Source: Arthrobacter nitroguajacolicus_D
GTDB taxonomy: Bacteria; Actinomycetota; Actinomycetes; Actinomycetales; Micrococcaceae
Length of the DNA stretch: 64,000 nucleotides
Assembly: GCF_031455195.1 (NCBI RefSeq)
Contig: NZ_JAVDSH010000010.1
Coordinates: 62,001-126,000 of the forward strand
Reading direction: 5' to 3'
Each line of letters opens with the position of its first letter. Within the stretch, counting starts at the first letter, position 1. Below are positions 1-8,051 of this stretch, piece by piece. A model generated the notes under the pieces. That model saw nothing but the letters and a program-made list of their open reading frames with translations. It was not told where the DNA came from and made no database searches. The position numbers were made by a program, and so were the translations under genes.

Positions 1-350
1 CCGAAGCCGTCGGCGCCCTGCGCATGGACGTCGGCAGGCATCCCAACGATCCCCAAACCAACCAGCTGGTGGGTGAACTGGCCGTGCACAGCGAACACTT
101 CCGCCAGTGGTGGGCCGGCCACCGCGTGGCCACCAGGTCCGCCGGCACCGTCCGGCTGCACCACCCCGTGGTGGGGGACCTGGAACTGAACTTTGAAACC
201 CTCAGTCTCCCGGACGACCCCGACCAGCTGTTGAGGGTGTATTCCGCGAAGGCGGGCTCACCGTCGTCGGACGCTTTGACGCTGCTGAACTTTGGCGACG
301 TGGGCACCACCTCGCAGGTGCCCGAGCCTGCGCGTCGAGATGACAGTTAA
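1..350 (+). CDS. C-terminal part of an MmyB-type XRE-family transcriptional regulator (5' end outside window)
   Basis: The reading frame is open from base 3 and ends at TAA 348-350. About 115 residues are visible and end hydrophilic. The run from EAVGALRMDVGRHPND through the FRQWW region to LRVYSAKAGSPS matches the ligand-binding-like C-terminal domain of MmyB-type regulators, in which a Cro/C1 helix-turn-helix would lie upstream (here outside the window). No DNA-binding segment can be seen. The stop codon sits inside the left arm of a 25-bp inverted repeat, so the repeat probably ends this transcript. Family assignment is good; targets are unknown. Confidence 0.75.
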   Translation, partial: EAVGALRMDVGRHPNDPQTNQLVGELAVHSEHFRQWWAGHRVATRSAGTVRLHHPVVGDLELNFETLSLPDDPDQLLRVYSAKAGSPSSDALTLLNFGDVGTTSQVPEPARRDDS

Positions 351-392
351 TGCCAATGTTCCTCTGAAACATCGGCATTAACTGTCATCTCG
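336..392. terminator. 25-bp inverted repeat, probable bidirectional terminator
   Basis: Arms 336-360 and 368-392 are complementary with one mismatch around a 7-nt loop. The element overlaps the stop codon of the upstream plus-strand gene and lies 11 bp beyond the end of the convergent dodecin gene. No clear T tract follows. The loop-side core GACAGTTAATGCC resembles that of the palindrome at 46351-46416, so it may also be a member of a dispersed repeat family. Confidence 0.7.
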
Positions 393-403
393 CGCAGAGC
401 GTT

Positions 404-613
404 TCAGCGCTCCAGGCGGAAACCAAGCTTGATGGTGACCTGCCAGTCGGCCACTGCGCCGTCCTCAAGGTGGCCGCGGATTTCCTTGACCTCAAACCAG
501 TCCAGGTTCCGCAGGGTCTGGGAGGCTGTAGCGATGCCGTTCTTGATCGCGTCGTCAACGCCTTCGCTGGAAGTTCCTACAATTTCGGAAACGCTATATG
601 TGTGGCCAGCCAT
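404..613 (-). CDS. dodecin family flavin-binding protein
   Basis: 69 aa, the usual dodecin length. The order MAGHTYSVSEIVGTSSEG, then a helix with DAIKNGIATASQTLRNL, then DWFEVKEIRGHLEDG and a C-terminal WQVTIKLGFRLE strand is the dodecin fold. Dodecins form hollow dodecamers that store or buffer flavins in the cytoplasm. The start at 613 was chosen because GAGGAG lies just upstream and the family begins with M-(A/S)-x-H-x-Y; an upstream in-frame ATG at 658 lacks this. It is convergent with the regulator fragment. Confidence 0.9.
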   Translation of the reverse strand: MAGHTYSVSEIVGTSSEGVDDAIKNGIATASQTLRNLDWFEVKEIRGHLEDGAVADWQVTIKLGFRLER

Positions 614-716
614 GGTGCTCCTCATCGTCGTTCCTGAATCTTGAATCCGGCCCGCCAAGCAGGCCGTCCAAGCAGACTAGCCCACTGACCTCCGGGCGGC
701 CAGAGCTTGCACGGGC

Positions 717-1523
717 CTAGCTTTCACGCCAGTCATTGCTGGTAATGTGCGAGCCTGCCTGGGGTCCCATCTGCAGCATTCCGCCATCCACCGGCCACGA
801 TGCGCCATTGACGTAACTGGATGCCGGGGACGCGAGGAAGGCGATGACCGCGGCGATCTCCCGGGCATCTCCCGGACGGCCCAGCGGAACCCCCGGCCGT
901 TCCTTCGTGCTCGGATCCTCGTCTTCCTGGCCCGTCATGGGGGTCGCGATCTCGCCCGGCGCGACGTTGTTCGCGGTGATCCCGTGCTCAGCGAGTTCCA
1001 AGGCCATGGTTTTGATGAGCCCACCCAGGCCATGCTTTGAGGCATCGTAGGCCGAGGCGCCAACCCTTGGCTGGAACTCGTGCACGCTGGTCACCGCGAT
1101 GATCCGCCCACCACGACCCGCCTTCACCATGCGCTTGGCCGCGGTTTGCATGGCGACAAAGGCCCCGTTGAGGTTGGTGTCCAGGGTGGACATCCAGGTG
1201 TCGTAGTCGAGCTCCAGGAACTTGGTGCCGTCGCCCGTGCCGGAGTTGTTGACGAAGACGTCGACGCCGCCGAGTTCATCGGCGAGCTTCTCGATGGCGG
1301 CAGCTGTTCCCCGGACGTCCGTAGTGTCCAGTTGCTGCACCGCGGCTTTGCGGCCCAACGCCCGGACCTCCTCCGCGGTTTCTTCCGCGCCCTGCTGGTC
1401 CGAGTGCCAGGTGACGCCTACGTCCATGCCGGCCTGGGCCAAAGCCACCGCGGTAGCCCGTCCGATGCCTGAATCCGATCCCGTGACGATGGCGGTCTGC
1501 GGGGAAAATGGTGCGTCGCTCAT
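717..1523 (-). CDS. SDR family oxidoreductase (glucose 1-dehydrogenase-like)
   Basis: 268 aa classical short-chain dehydrogenase. The cofactor motif TGSDSGIG is at residues 14-21, NNSG at 92-95, the catalytic Ser near 146 and YDASK at 159-163, so Ser-Tyr-Lys are all present. The C-terminal PVDGGMLQMGPQ is typical of the FabG/glucose-dehydrogenase branch. It should reduce or oxidise an alcohol/carbonyl with NAD(P)H; the substrate cannot be read from sequence. A purine-rich Shine-Dalgarno (AAAGGCAGG) precedes the ATG at 1523. It appears to be a single-gene unit. Confidence 0.85.
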   Translation of the reverse strand: MSDAPFSPQTAIVTGSDSGIGRATAVALAQAGMDVGVTWHSDQQGAEETAEEVRALGRKAAVQQLDTTDVRGTAAAIEKLADELGGVDVFVNNSGTGDGTKFLELDYDTWMSTLDTNLNGAFVAMQTAAKRMVKAGRGGRIIAVTSVHEFQPRVGASAYDASKHGLGGLIKTMALELAEHGITANNVAPGEIATPMTGQEDEDPSTKERPGVPLGRPGDAREIAAVIAFLASPASSYVNGASWPVDGGMLQMGPQAGSHITSNDWRES

Positions 1524-1683
1524 GGTCCTGCCTTTCGGTCGTGTGATCGTTCCGATGCCTTATCTCTACCCGGACCCGCCGCGCCGTAAACACCCGAGTC
1601 CCTGTGCTTATCCCGGGCAGATCAGGATGGAGTGTAGATTTCTTGCAGCAGCACCCAGTAAATCCCCAGAACCAGGAGTACTC

Positions 1684-2115
1684 ATGTCAGAAGTAATTGT
1701 GGTCGGCGTCGACAACAGCGAAACGGCCAAACGTGCGGCAGTGGCAGCAGCGAAGCTCGCCACCGCGCTCGGTGCCGAACTGCACGTGATCAGTGGCTTC
1801 TCCGATGACCGCATCGAAGAATTCGGCAGCGGCAGCGACCGCATCACTGTCTCTTCGGCGGACTCGGCAGAATACGTTGCCCGCAAGGTCTCCGAGGAGC
1901 TGGACATTCCTGCCGCTAACGTCAAGTACTTCGCTGCACGCGGCACGCCGGCCAACGCCCTCATCAACTACGCCGAGGCCAACAACGCCTCGCTGATCGT
2001 GGTGGGCAACAAGCGCATGAAGGGCCTGGGCCGAGTGCTGGGCAGCATCGCGAACAGCGTGGCACACGGTGCTCCGTGCGACGTGTACATCGTGAACACG
2101 GACGTGGACTCTTAG
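1684..2115 (+). CDS. universal stress protein, UspA family
   Basis: 143 aa single-domain Usp. It starts MSEVIVVGVDNSETAKRA, where V-G-V-D-x-S is the family N-terminal signature, and ends with a glycine-rich ATP loop GNKRMKGLGRVLGS followed by IANSVAHGAPCDVYIV. The second glycine of the canonical G-x2-G-x9-G pattern is replaced (GNKR), so ATP binding is likely but not certain. Longer in-frame extensions to the left run into the divergent SDR promoter region and are not coding-like. The gene ends 18 bp before a strong hairpin. Confidence 0.9.
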   Translation: MSEVIVVGVDNSETAKRAAVAAAKLATALGAELHVISGFSDDRIEEFGSGSDRITVSSADSAEYVARKVSEELDIPAANVKYFAARGTPANALINYAEANNASLIVVGNKRMKGLGRVLGSIANSVAHGAPCDVYIVNTDVDS

Positions 2116-2131
2116 GACCGAATTGAGGTGA

Positions 2132-2165
2132 CAGAGGCCGTTGTGGATGCCCACAACGGCCTCTG
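2132..2165. terminator. intrinsic-type hairpin between convergent genes
   Basis: Perfect 15-bp arms (2132-2146 and 2151-2165) with a 4-nt loop, lying between the ends of the universal stress gene (plus) and the ThDP-enzyme gene (minus). It would serve both directions. Confidence 0.85.
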
Positions 2166-2182
2166 CTGCTAAACCAGGGTAC

Positions 2183-3859
2183 TTAGTGTCCTTGGAATGC
2201 CTCCGCCAGCCACCACGAGCCGCCGTCTGAGGCGATCTTGGCGTCGATGACCAGCGGCCGGTCCTGCGACCCGGCTTCGTAGGCTGCGATCCATGGGCGC
2301 ACGGCGTCCAGATCCGCCACGGTCCTGACGGTGACTCCGTGAGCCCCGAAGCCACGGGCAATCGCGGCAATGTCGGTGTCCGGGAACACCACGCTGGACA
2401 GGTCCTCCGGGGAATGCTGCGACGCGAAGTGGTGTACTTCGGCCCCGTAGGCGGCGTCGTTGTAGACGATGCACACCAGCGGCAGTTTCAGCCTCGCGGC
2501 GGTCTCCAGCTCGCTGATTCCCATGAGGAATCCGCCGTCACCCGCGCCCAGCACCGGCAGGCGGTGCGGCTGGGCAAGCGCGGCGCCAATGGCTGTGTAA
2601 AGCCCCAGTCCGATCGCCTGAAATGCCTGGGTGAAGCAGAACCCGAACTCGTCCGGCACCGCGAGGTACTGGCTGGGATAGCCCATGAAGTTGCCCGAAT
2701 CCACCGCGACGATCCTTTCCGTCGGAAGCATGGTGTCGAGCTCGCGGGTCAGCACGCGCGGATCAATGGACGTCGCCGTGGACAGGTCAGGCGTTTCGAC
2801 GTCCCGCCAACGCGACCCCCGCTTGATGGCCAGGGCGTTGGCTTCGGTACGGTACTTCTCGGCCGGTTCGGCTTGCGCGTCCTTGAGAGCTGACAAGGTA
2901 TCCACGGCAGCCAGCGCCGAATCACCCAGCACGCCCAAGGTGATGGGCCGGTTGGCGCCCAGGGCGGCATCTTCGACGTCGACTTGGACCACCTTTGCAC
3001 CAGCAGAAATCAGCCGTCCGTGCCGCATGGTCCACATGTTCAGCGCGCAACCCCAACCCACGATCAGGTCCGCGCCGCTGATCAACTCCGCTGTCAGCGG
3101 TGAAGAGAACCCACCCGAAATCCCGAGGTTGTGCGAGTCGCCGTTGAACAGGCCATTGGCTACCGCCGACGTCGCCACCAACGCGCCGGCGTGCTGGGCC
3201 AGTGCGAGGATCTCGTCCCGGGCAGCCCGGCCACCGCGGCCCGCGACAAAGACCGGGCGTTCCGCCGCGGCGATCAGCGCCACCAGTTGTTCAACTGCGA
3301 CAGCGTCCGGCCGCACCTTCAGCGGTTGAGGCACGACGACGGCACCCACCTCGTCCGCGGCCGTGCCACTTTGGATGTCCAACGGCAGGCTCAGGACCAC
3401 GGTGCGGCGCTCGTTCACTGCGGTCCTGAAGGCCCGGAGGGTGTCCGCGACGGCTGTGGCGGGGGAGTGGATTCGCTCCGCAACTGCACCAACGCTGCGG
3501 GCCAGGGCATCCTGGTCGATCTTGAAGTTCGATCGGATGGCCGCGGCCTGGGTGTCGGCCGTGAGCACGATCATCGGAGTGTGGCTCTTGGCAGCCTCGC
3601 CAACCCCGGTAATGGCATTGGTGAGGCCGCACCCCTGGTGCGTAGTAACCACGCCCACTTTGCCCGACATTCGAGTGTAGGCGTCCGCCATGGTAGCTGC
3701 GCCGCCCTCGTGACGGGCCGCGGTGAACGGGACGCCGGACTCCATCAGCGTGCTGGTGACGTCGAAGTTTCCGGAGCCCACCACCCCGAAAACATGCCCG
3801 ACGCCGAGCTTCGCCAGCGTCCGCCCGACGAGCGTGGAGACCCTAAGCTGCTCACTCAT
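2183..3859 (-). CDS. thiamine-diphosphate-dependent enzyme (acetolactate synthase/benzoylformate decarboxylase superfamily), last gene of the indole-type operon
   Basis: 558 aa with the three ThDP-enzyme domains in order. The N-terminal PYR domain has the catalytic glutamate at E51 in RHEGGAA. A middle NAD/FAD-like domain follows. The C-terminal PP domain has the Mg-ThDP motif GDGGFLMG starting at 440 and N467. Its start overlaps the end of the preceding cyclase gene by 4 nt, so it is translationally coupled to it. Isatinate is 2-aminophenylglyoxylate, an analogue of benzoylformate, which ThDP enzymes decarboxylate. Decarboxylation of isatinate toward 2-aminobenzaldehyde or anthranilate is therefore a reasonable inference. 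A genuine acetolactate synthase is less likely because no regulatory subunit or ilv gene is nearby. Confidence 0.85.
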   Translation of the reverse strand: MSEQLRVSTLVGRTLAKLGVGHVFGVVGSGNFDVTSTLMESGVPFTAARHEGGAATMADAYTRMSGKVGVVTTHQGCGLTNAITGVGEAAKSHTPMIVLTADTQAAAIRSNFKIDQDALARSVGAVAERIHSPATAVADTLRAFRTAVNERRTVVLSLPLDIQSGTAADEVGAVVVPQPLKVRPDAVAVEQLVALIAAAERPVFVAGRGGRAARDEILALAQHAGALVATSAVANGLFNGDSHNLGISGGFSSPLTAELISGADLIVGWGCALNMWTMRHGRLISAGAKVVQVDVEDAALGANRPITLGVLGDSALAAVDTLSALKDAQAEPAEKYRTEANALAIKRGSRWRDVETPDLSTATSIDPRVLTRELDTMLPTERIVAVDSGNFMGYPSQYLAVPDEFGFCFTQAFQAIGLGLYTAIGAALAQPHRLPVLGAGDGGFLMGISELETAARLKLPLVCIVYNDAAYGAEVHHFASQHSPEDLSSVVFPDTDIAAIARGFGAHGVTVRTVADLDAVRPWIAAYEAGSQDRPLVIDAKIASDGGSWWLAEAFQGH

Positions 3860-4632
3860 GCGCGCTCCACCAGCGCGTACACGCGGCTCGGGCTGCCCGT
3901 GCCACCGACAATAGGCAGTGGCGCGACCACCAGCGTGGCGCCTGTGACCGGAAGCCGGTCTACGTTCCGCAGCGAGGTCACGCCGTACTTGTCCGCCCCG
4001 AGCAGGAACGAGTGCACCGGGAACATCGGATCCAGGGTTCCGGCCTGCCCGGCATCAATGCCCACGGTCTCCACGCCGAAACCGCTGATCGAGGCGTTTC
4101 CGGCGAGCCACTTGGCACCTGCCGCAGAGACGCCGGGAGTGTGGGGTCCGGCGTCGTCCGCGTTGACGAAAGCCGCAGCGTCAGCGCCCCGGGCCGCCCA
4201 ACCGGTCCGGAAGATGACCCAGCAGTTCTCCGGGAAAGCACCGTGCTCTTCCTGCCACTGCTCAAAGTGTTCGGGCTCCAGCAGGAAGTCCGGGTTATCC
4301 GCTACCTCGCGCGACTTGTCGATCACCGCGATGGGCCCCACCAGGCGGTGGGGTTCGATCTGGTCCACGGACTTGCCATCCTTGCCGGTGATCCAGTGCA
4401 CGGGCGCGTCCAGGTGCGTTCCCGCGTGCTCGCCCACCGTGACGTCGTTCCACGCCCAAGCCGGTCCGGCGTCGTCGAAATTGCTCACCGGCGAGACCGA
4501 CAGTCCCACCGTGTTCGCGAACGGTTGCGGCAGGTTCAGGATGGGGGTTTCGGAGCTGAGGGGAGTTGTGAGGTCGATGATCTCCACCGAGCCATTCGAA
4601 AGGGCTGCTGTGAGCCCGGCCAGAACAGACAT
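3856..4632 (-). CDS. cyclase family protein, probable isatin hydrolase or kynurenine-formamidase-like metal amidohydrolase
   Basis: 258 aa of the PF04199 cyclase family. The metal-binding signature HAGTHLDAPVHW is at residues 69-80 (H69, H73, D75 and H79 in the H-x-G-T-H-x-D-x-P-x-H pattern). The family includes Mn-dependent isatin hydrolase, which opens the isatin lactam to isatinate, and bacterial kynurenine formamidase. Placement beside two StyA-type indole oxygenases favours isatin as substrate; this is inference. An AGGAGA Shine-Dalgarno precedes the ATG at 4632, and the gene overlaps the ThDP enzyme by 4 nt. Confidence 0.85.
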   Translation of the reverse strand: MSVLAGLTAALSNGSVEIIDLTTPLSSETPILNLPQPFANTVGLSVSPVSNFDDAGPAWAWNDVTVGEHAGTHLDAPVHWITGKDGKSVDQIEPHRLVGPIAVIDKSREVADNPDFLLEPEHFEQWQEEHGAFPENCWVIFRTGWAARGADAAAFVNADDAGPHTPGVSAAGAKWLAGNASISGFGVETVGIDAGQAGTLDPMFPVHSFLLGADKYGVTSLRNVDRLPVTGATLVVAPLPIVGGTGSPSRVYALVERA

Positions 4633-4639
4633 TGTTCTC

Positions 4640-6271
4640 CTATCGCTTGCTTGGTTTAAGTGCTGCTTGAAGACGTGAAAATCGTGAAGCTTTGGTAGTC
4701 AGTTTTTGGGCGACCAAATGTCCCGAGCCACCGGAAAGGCCGGGCCCCGGGTGGGTTGACGCGCCAATATGCCAGAGACCTTCGACGGCGGTTTGGTGGC
4801 CTGCCGCCGCGGGGAACGGCCTCCAGAGCAGGTTTTGAAAGAGTTCAGCGGACCCTCCATAGGGGTCGCCTTTGACGGCGTTGGGATTGGCTGCGGACAA
4901 ATCCGTGGGTGCAAGGATGTCTGAAGCGAGAACCGTGGCTTGGGTTCCCGGGGCGAACTGCTCCAAACGCGCCAGCACCCGATCCAGGTAGGCCTGCTTC
5001 AGCTCGTCCGTCCAGCCTTCGCTGACATCGAGCTTTCCCGCAGCGTCACCCACCGGAGCAAAGGGCACCTCCTGCAGCTGCAGCCACAGCGTGGCCTTGC
5101 CTTCCGGCGCCCGCGACGGATCCAGGACGCATTGCTGCCCCACCACCACAGTGGGTTCGGTGGGCAGCAGGCCGGCTTCGGCCTGGGCGCAGGCGATTCC
5201 CGTACTGTCCGAACCGTTGCTGATATGCACCAGTGGAACCCGGTTGAGCCGGGAATCGAGCCACTCCACAGGTTTGTCGAGGGCGAGGTGGATCTGCATG
5301 GCTCCGCGGCCGTTCTGGTACTTTTCAGCCGCCGCGGCAGCGGCGGCAGGCGGCCGGCGGAGGAGTTGGGTGTAGAGGGCCTGCGGTGAAACGTTCGCCA
5401 GGACGGTCCCGGCGGGGACCACGCCATTCGAGGTCCGAACTCCCTTAACCGATCCTGCGCCGACCAGGATCTCTTCGGCTTCAGTACCCAGCATGATCTG
5501 AACCCCGTTGTCGTCCAGGAGCGACTCGAACGCCGCAACAAACCGCGAAGCACCGCCCTTGACCACCGGAAGTCCAAAGCCGTGCATGCTCATGGCCATC
5601 ACCGGCAGCATGACCCCGCCGGTCGCCTGGTCCGGGCCGAGCCCTGCGTGCAGAAGCCATGGTGACCACAGCTGGTCCGTTTCCCAGCCGTCAAAGCGGC
5701 TGCGGACATAGTTTCGGCCGCTCATCATCGAGTCCCTCATGAAGGCCTCCGTACCGGCAAGCCGGCCCCGCCGCAACGCCCCGAACGCGATCTTCGCGAC
5801 CTCCTTGAAGGAACGGAGTTCTGCGGCAAAGGCCCCGAAGACAGTGCCGGCGTTGCTGCCCAGGTCATCCAGCATGTCCGAGTACGCAGCCTGGTCCGAG
5901 GAGACCTTGAATGCTGCGGCCGTTTCCGCTGGATCCCGGTGCGCAATCACCACGCGGTGCGTCCCCGTCGCCGGGTCCGTCGCTACGCTCGCCGTCACGG
6001 GCCCGGTGGTGTTGCAGTACTCCAAGCCCCTTGCCTGCAGTTCCTTGCCCAAGGTTGCGTAAGCGCCGCCGGAAACGAACAGGGGATGCCAGGAGGAGAA
6101 AGTGTCGTGGATGAAACCCGGCAAGGTCCGCTCGGACGAGTCGATGAAACCACCCAGCCGGTCCGAGCGCTCGATGATGCACACGCGCTTCCCGTCCAGG
6201 GCAAGCTCGGCTGCAGCGACCAGGGAGTTGATGCCCGAACCAACGATGGCGACGTCAACGGGATCGTTCAT
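4640..6271 (-). CDS. FAD-dependent oxidoreductase of the phytoene-desaturase/amine-oxidase type
   Basis: 543 aa. The N-terminal dinucleotide fold DVAIVGSGINS (G11, G13) is followed by the acidic IIERSDRLGG and a C-terminal FAD-contact region rich in HIGASTHPGPGLSGGSGH, as in CrtI-like proteins. There is no carotenoid context here. It lies 7 bp upstream of the cyclase gene in the same operon, so an oxidation within the indole route (for instance 3-hydroxyindolin-2-one or indoxyl toward isatin) is the likeliest job, as inference. A short alanine run near residue 310 is a linker-like oddity without known meaning. Confidence 0.8.
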   Translation of the reverse strand: MNDPVDVAIVGSGINSLVAAAELALDGKRVCIIERSDRLGGFIDSSERTLPGFIHDTFSSWHPLFVSGGAYATLGKELQARGLEYCNTTGPVTASVATDPATGTHRVVIAHRDPAETAAAFKVSSDQAAYSDMLDDLGSNAGTVFGAFAAELRSFKEVAKIAFGALRRGRLAGTEAFMRDSMMSGRNYVRSRFDGWETDQLWSPWLLHAGLGPDQATGGVMLPVMAMSMHGFGLPVVKGGASRFVAAFESLLDDNGVQIMLGTEAEEILVGAGSVKGVRTSNGVVPAGTVLANVSPQALYTQLLRRPPAAAAAAAEKYQNGRGAMQIHLALDKPVEWLDSRLNRVPLVHISNGSDSTGIACAQAEAGLLPTEPTVVVGQQCVLDPSRAPEGKATLWLQLQEVPFAPVGDAAGKLDVSEGWTDELKQAYLDRVLARLEQFAPGTQATVLASDILAPTDLSAANPNAVKGDPYGGSAELFQNLLWRPFPAAAGHQTAVEGLWHIGASTHPGPGLSGGSGHLVAQKLTTKASRFSRLQAALKPSKR

Positions 6272-6296
6272 ACGGAACCGCTCCTTTCAGGAGGTG

Positions 6297-8024
6297 TCAG
6301 AAATCCGGGTGGTTGGCTGTTGCGTGGTACTTGCCGGCATGGAACACCAGGGGGGCGCCGCCGTCGTGGTTGTAACTTTCCACTTCACCCACATAGATGA
6401 CGTGGTCACCGGCATCATGCCGGGAGACCGTCCTGCATTGGAACGTGGCTACGGCCCCGTCCAGGAGCGGCACACCGGCGATGCCCTCGGTGGTCTCCGT
6501 CCCCGCGAACTTGTCCGTGGCGGGCGTTGCAAACTGGCGGGACAGGACGTGCTGCTCGCTGGCAAGAATGTTGATGGCGAAGTGCGTGGCATCCTCAAAG
6601 TCGCCCAGGCTGGGCGCCCGCTTGCTGGGGCACCACAGCACCAGAGGGGGTTCCATGGAGACTGACGTGAAGGAGTTCGCGGTCATGCCTACCTTCCTGC
6701 CATCGGCGGCAACAGTGGTCACCACGGTAACGCCCGTGGCGAACTGGCCCAAGGCGCTCCTGAAGTCCCGGAGGTCGAAGGCGGATGTGTCGTCCTCCTT
6801 CCGGGCTTGCATGAAGTCCGTGGCGGCCGTGGGGTCGAACCACCAAGGGTACGACGTGCGGGGATCATCGAAGCCGGCCACAATTCCTGCTGCCAGCGCA
6901 GGGTGTTCCGCGGCTTCGGCCAGGAGTGTCTTCTGGTGGTCCCTGCGGGGCTTGAGGAGATCGTTGGTCCACTCCACCGCCCACTGACCCCAACCGCGCC
7001 AGAACTCGTCGAAAGTGCGCTCCATCCATGCGCGGTCAAAGGGCTGCTGGCCGCGCCGAACGATCGAATCAAGGTAGTACTTGGCGGCCAGCGTGGCGTT
7101 GTTGGAACCTTGCCCGGTGAGGGGGTCGTTGAGGACCACGGCGTCGCCGAGGCCGAACACCAGGTGCCCGTTCCCGAGTTCCCCGACGGCGGATCGCACA
7201 GTAGGCGTGATGCGCCCCAGGAGCGTGGCCCCGCTGTCGGTCAGTTGCGCGTCGGCGAAGTTTTCGGCTTCATGCGGGAAGTGCTCGCGCAGGATCTGCA
7301 GGGAGCGTTCCAGCTGCTCTTCGGGGCTTCCGACGTCGGTCCAGCAGTCCATGGGACCGCCCACCACGCCTTCGAAAACCATCATGCGGCAGGGGCCGGA
7401 GACGGTCAGGCCCGGGAACGTAAAGAACTCGCCGACGCCGGGTGCCATGGACATGCGGATGGCGTCACCGGGCGTGTCCGTGCTGTCGGAGGACGTGACG
7501 TAGTTCAGGGCCAGGACCCGCTGCGGACGGTCGAAGGGCGACTTTGCCTTGTCCCGCGGAAAGATCTGGCCGATTTCGCCCTTGCCCGTGCTCACAATGA
7601 CCAGCTCGTAGTCGCGGGCGAGTTCTTCGAGCCTGCGCGGGGTGACCTTCTCGATCCGGAAATCGCCACCGGCAGCCACGAACGTCTCAATCCAGAGGGC
7701 ACTTTTGATCCGCTGGTCGATGGACCGGGCGGGGCCATCCAGGGGAGCTGCCCATTCGATGGGTTCTTCCGCGTCCACCCGGAGCTGGATGGAGGTGATG
7801 GCCGGGACTGCTCCGGATTCGTAGTATTCGGTGAGGGCGGTCCCCATCTGTGCCTCGGCATCCAGGGCCGTGGAGAACATGCACTGGCTGGACATGACCT
7901 TGCCCGTGCGGATCTGCGCGGCCGAGCGGTCGGACAGCAGCGTCACCTCATAGCCGTCCCGTTGCAGGCCAAGGGCCAGTTGGGCGCCGGACTCGCCGGC
8001 CCCGACGATTGCTATTTTTCGCAT
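6297..8024 (-). CDS. self-sufficient styrene/indole monooxygenase: StyA oxygenase fused to StyB flavin reductase (StyA2B type)
   Basis: 575 aa, longer than StyA (about 415 aa). Residues 1 to about 410 are the FAD monooxygenase domain, with IAIVGAGESG at 4-13 and the substrate-domain GQGSNNA segment. Residues from about 421 are a flavin reductase domain (FRSALGQFATGVTVVTT, then GMTANSFTSVSMEPPLV) as in StyB/HpaC. Known fusions of this type in actinobacteria supply their own reduced FAD, pair with a separate StyA1, and epoxidise indole and styrene. The separate StyA gene 27 bp upstream fits that pairing exactly. No free StyB gene is present. Confidence 0.92.
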   Translation of the reverse strand: MRKIAIVGAGESGAQLALGLQRDGYEVTLLSDRSAAQIRTGKVMSSQCMFSTALDAEAQMGTALTEYYESGAVPAITSIQLRVDAEEPIEWAAPLDGPARSIDQRIKSALWIETFVAAGGDFRIEKVTPRRLEELARDYELVIVSTGKGEIGQIFPRDKAKSPFDRPQRVLALNYVTSSDSTDTPGDAIRMSMAPGVGEFFTFPGLTVSGPCRMMVFEGVVGGPMDCWTDVGSPEEQLERSLQILREHFPHEAENFADAQLTDSGATLLGRITPTVRSAVGELGNGHLVFGLGDAVVLNDPLTGQGSNNATLAAKYYLDSIVRRGQQPFDRAWMERTFDEFWRGWGQWAVEWTNDLLKPRRDHQKTLLAEAAEHPALAAGIVAGFDDPRTSYPWWFDPTAATDFMQARKEDDTSAFDLRDFRSALGQFATGVTVVTTVAADGRKVGMTANSFTSVSMEPPLVLWCPSKRAPSLGDFEDATHFAINILASEQHVLSRQFATPATDKFAGTETTEGIAGVPLLDGAVATFQCRTVSRHDAGDHVIYVGEVESYNHDGGAPLVFHAGKYHATANHPDF

Positions 8025-8051
8025 GGTTGAATCCTTGCTGGCAGGGGTGTG

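Noticed and set aside
3131..4678. A 515-codon plus-strand frame across the ThDP enzyme and cyclase genes
   Set aside because: It crosses two clear minus-strand genes in antisense and lacks any family motif.
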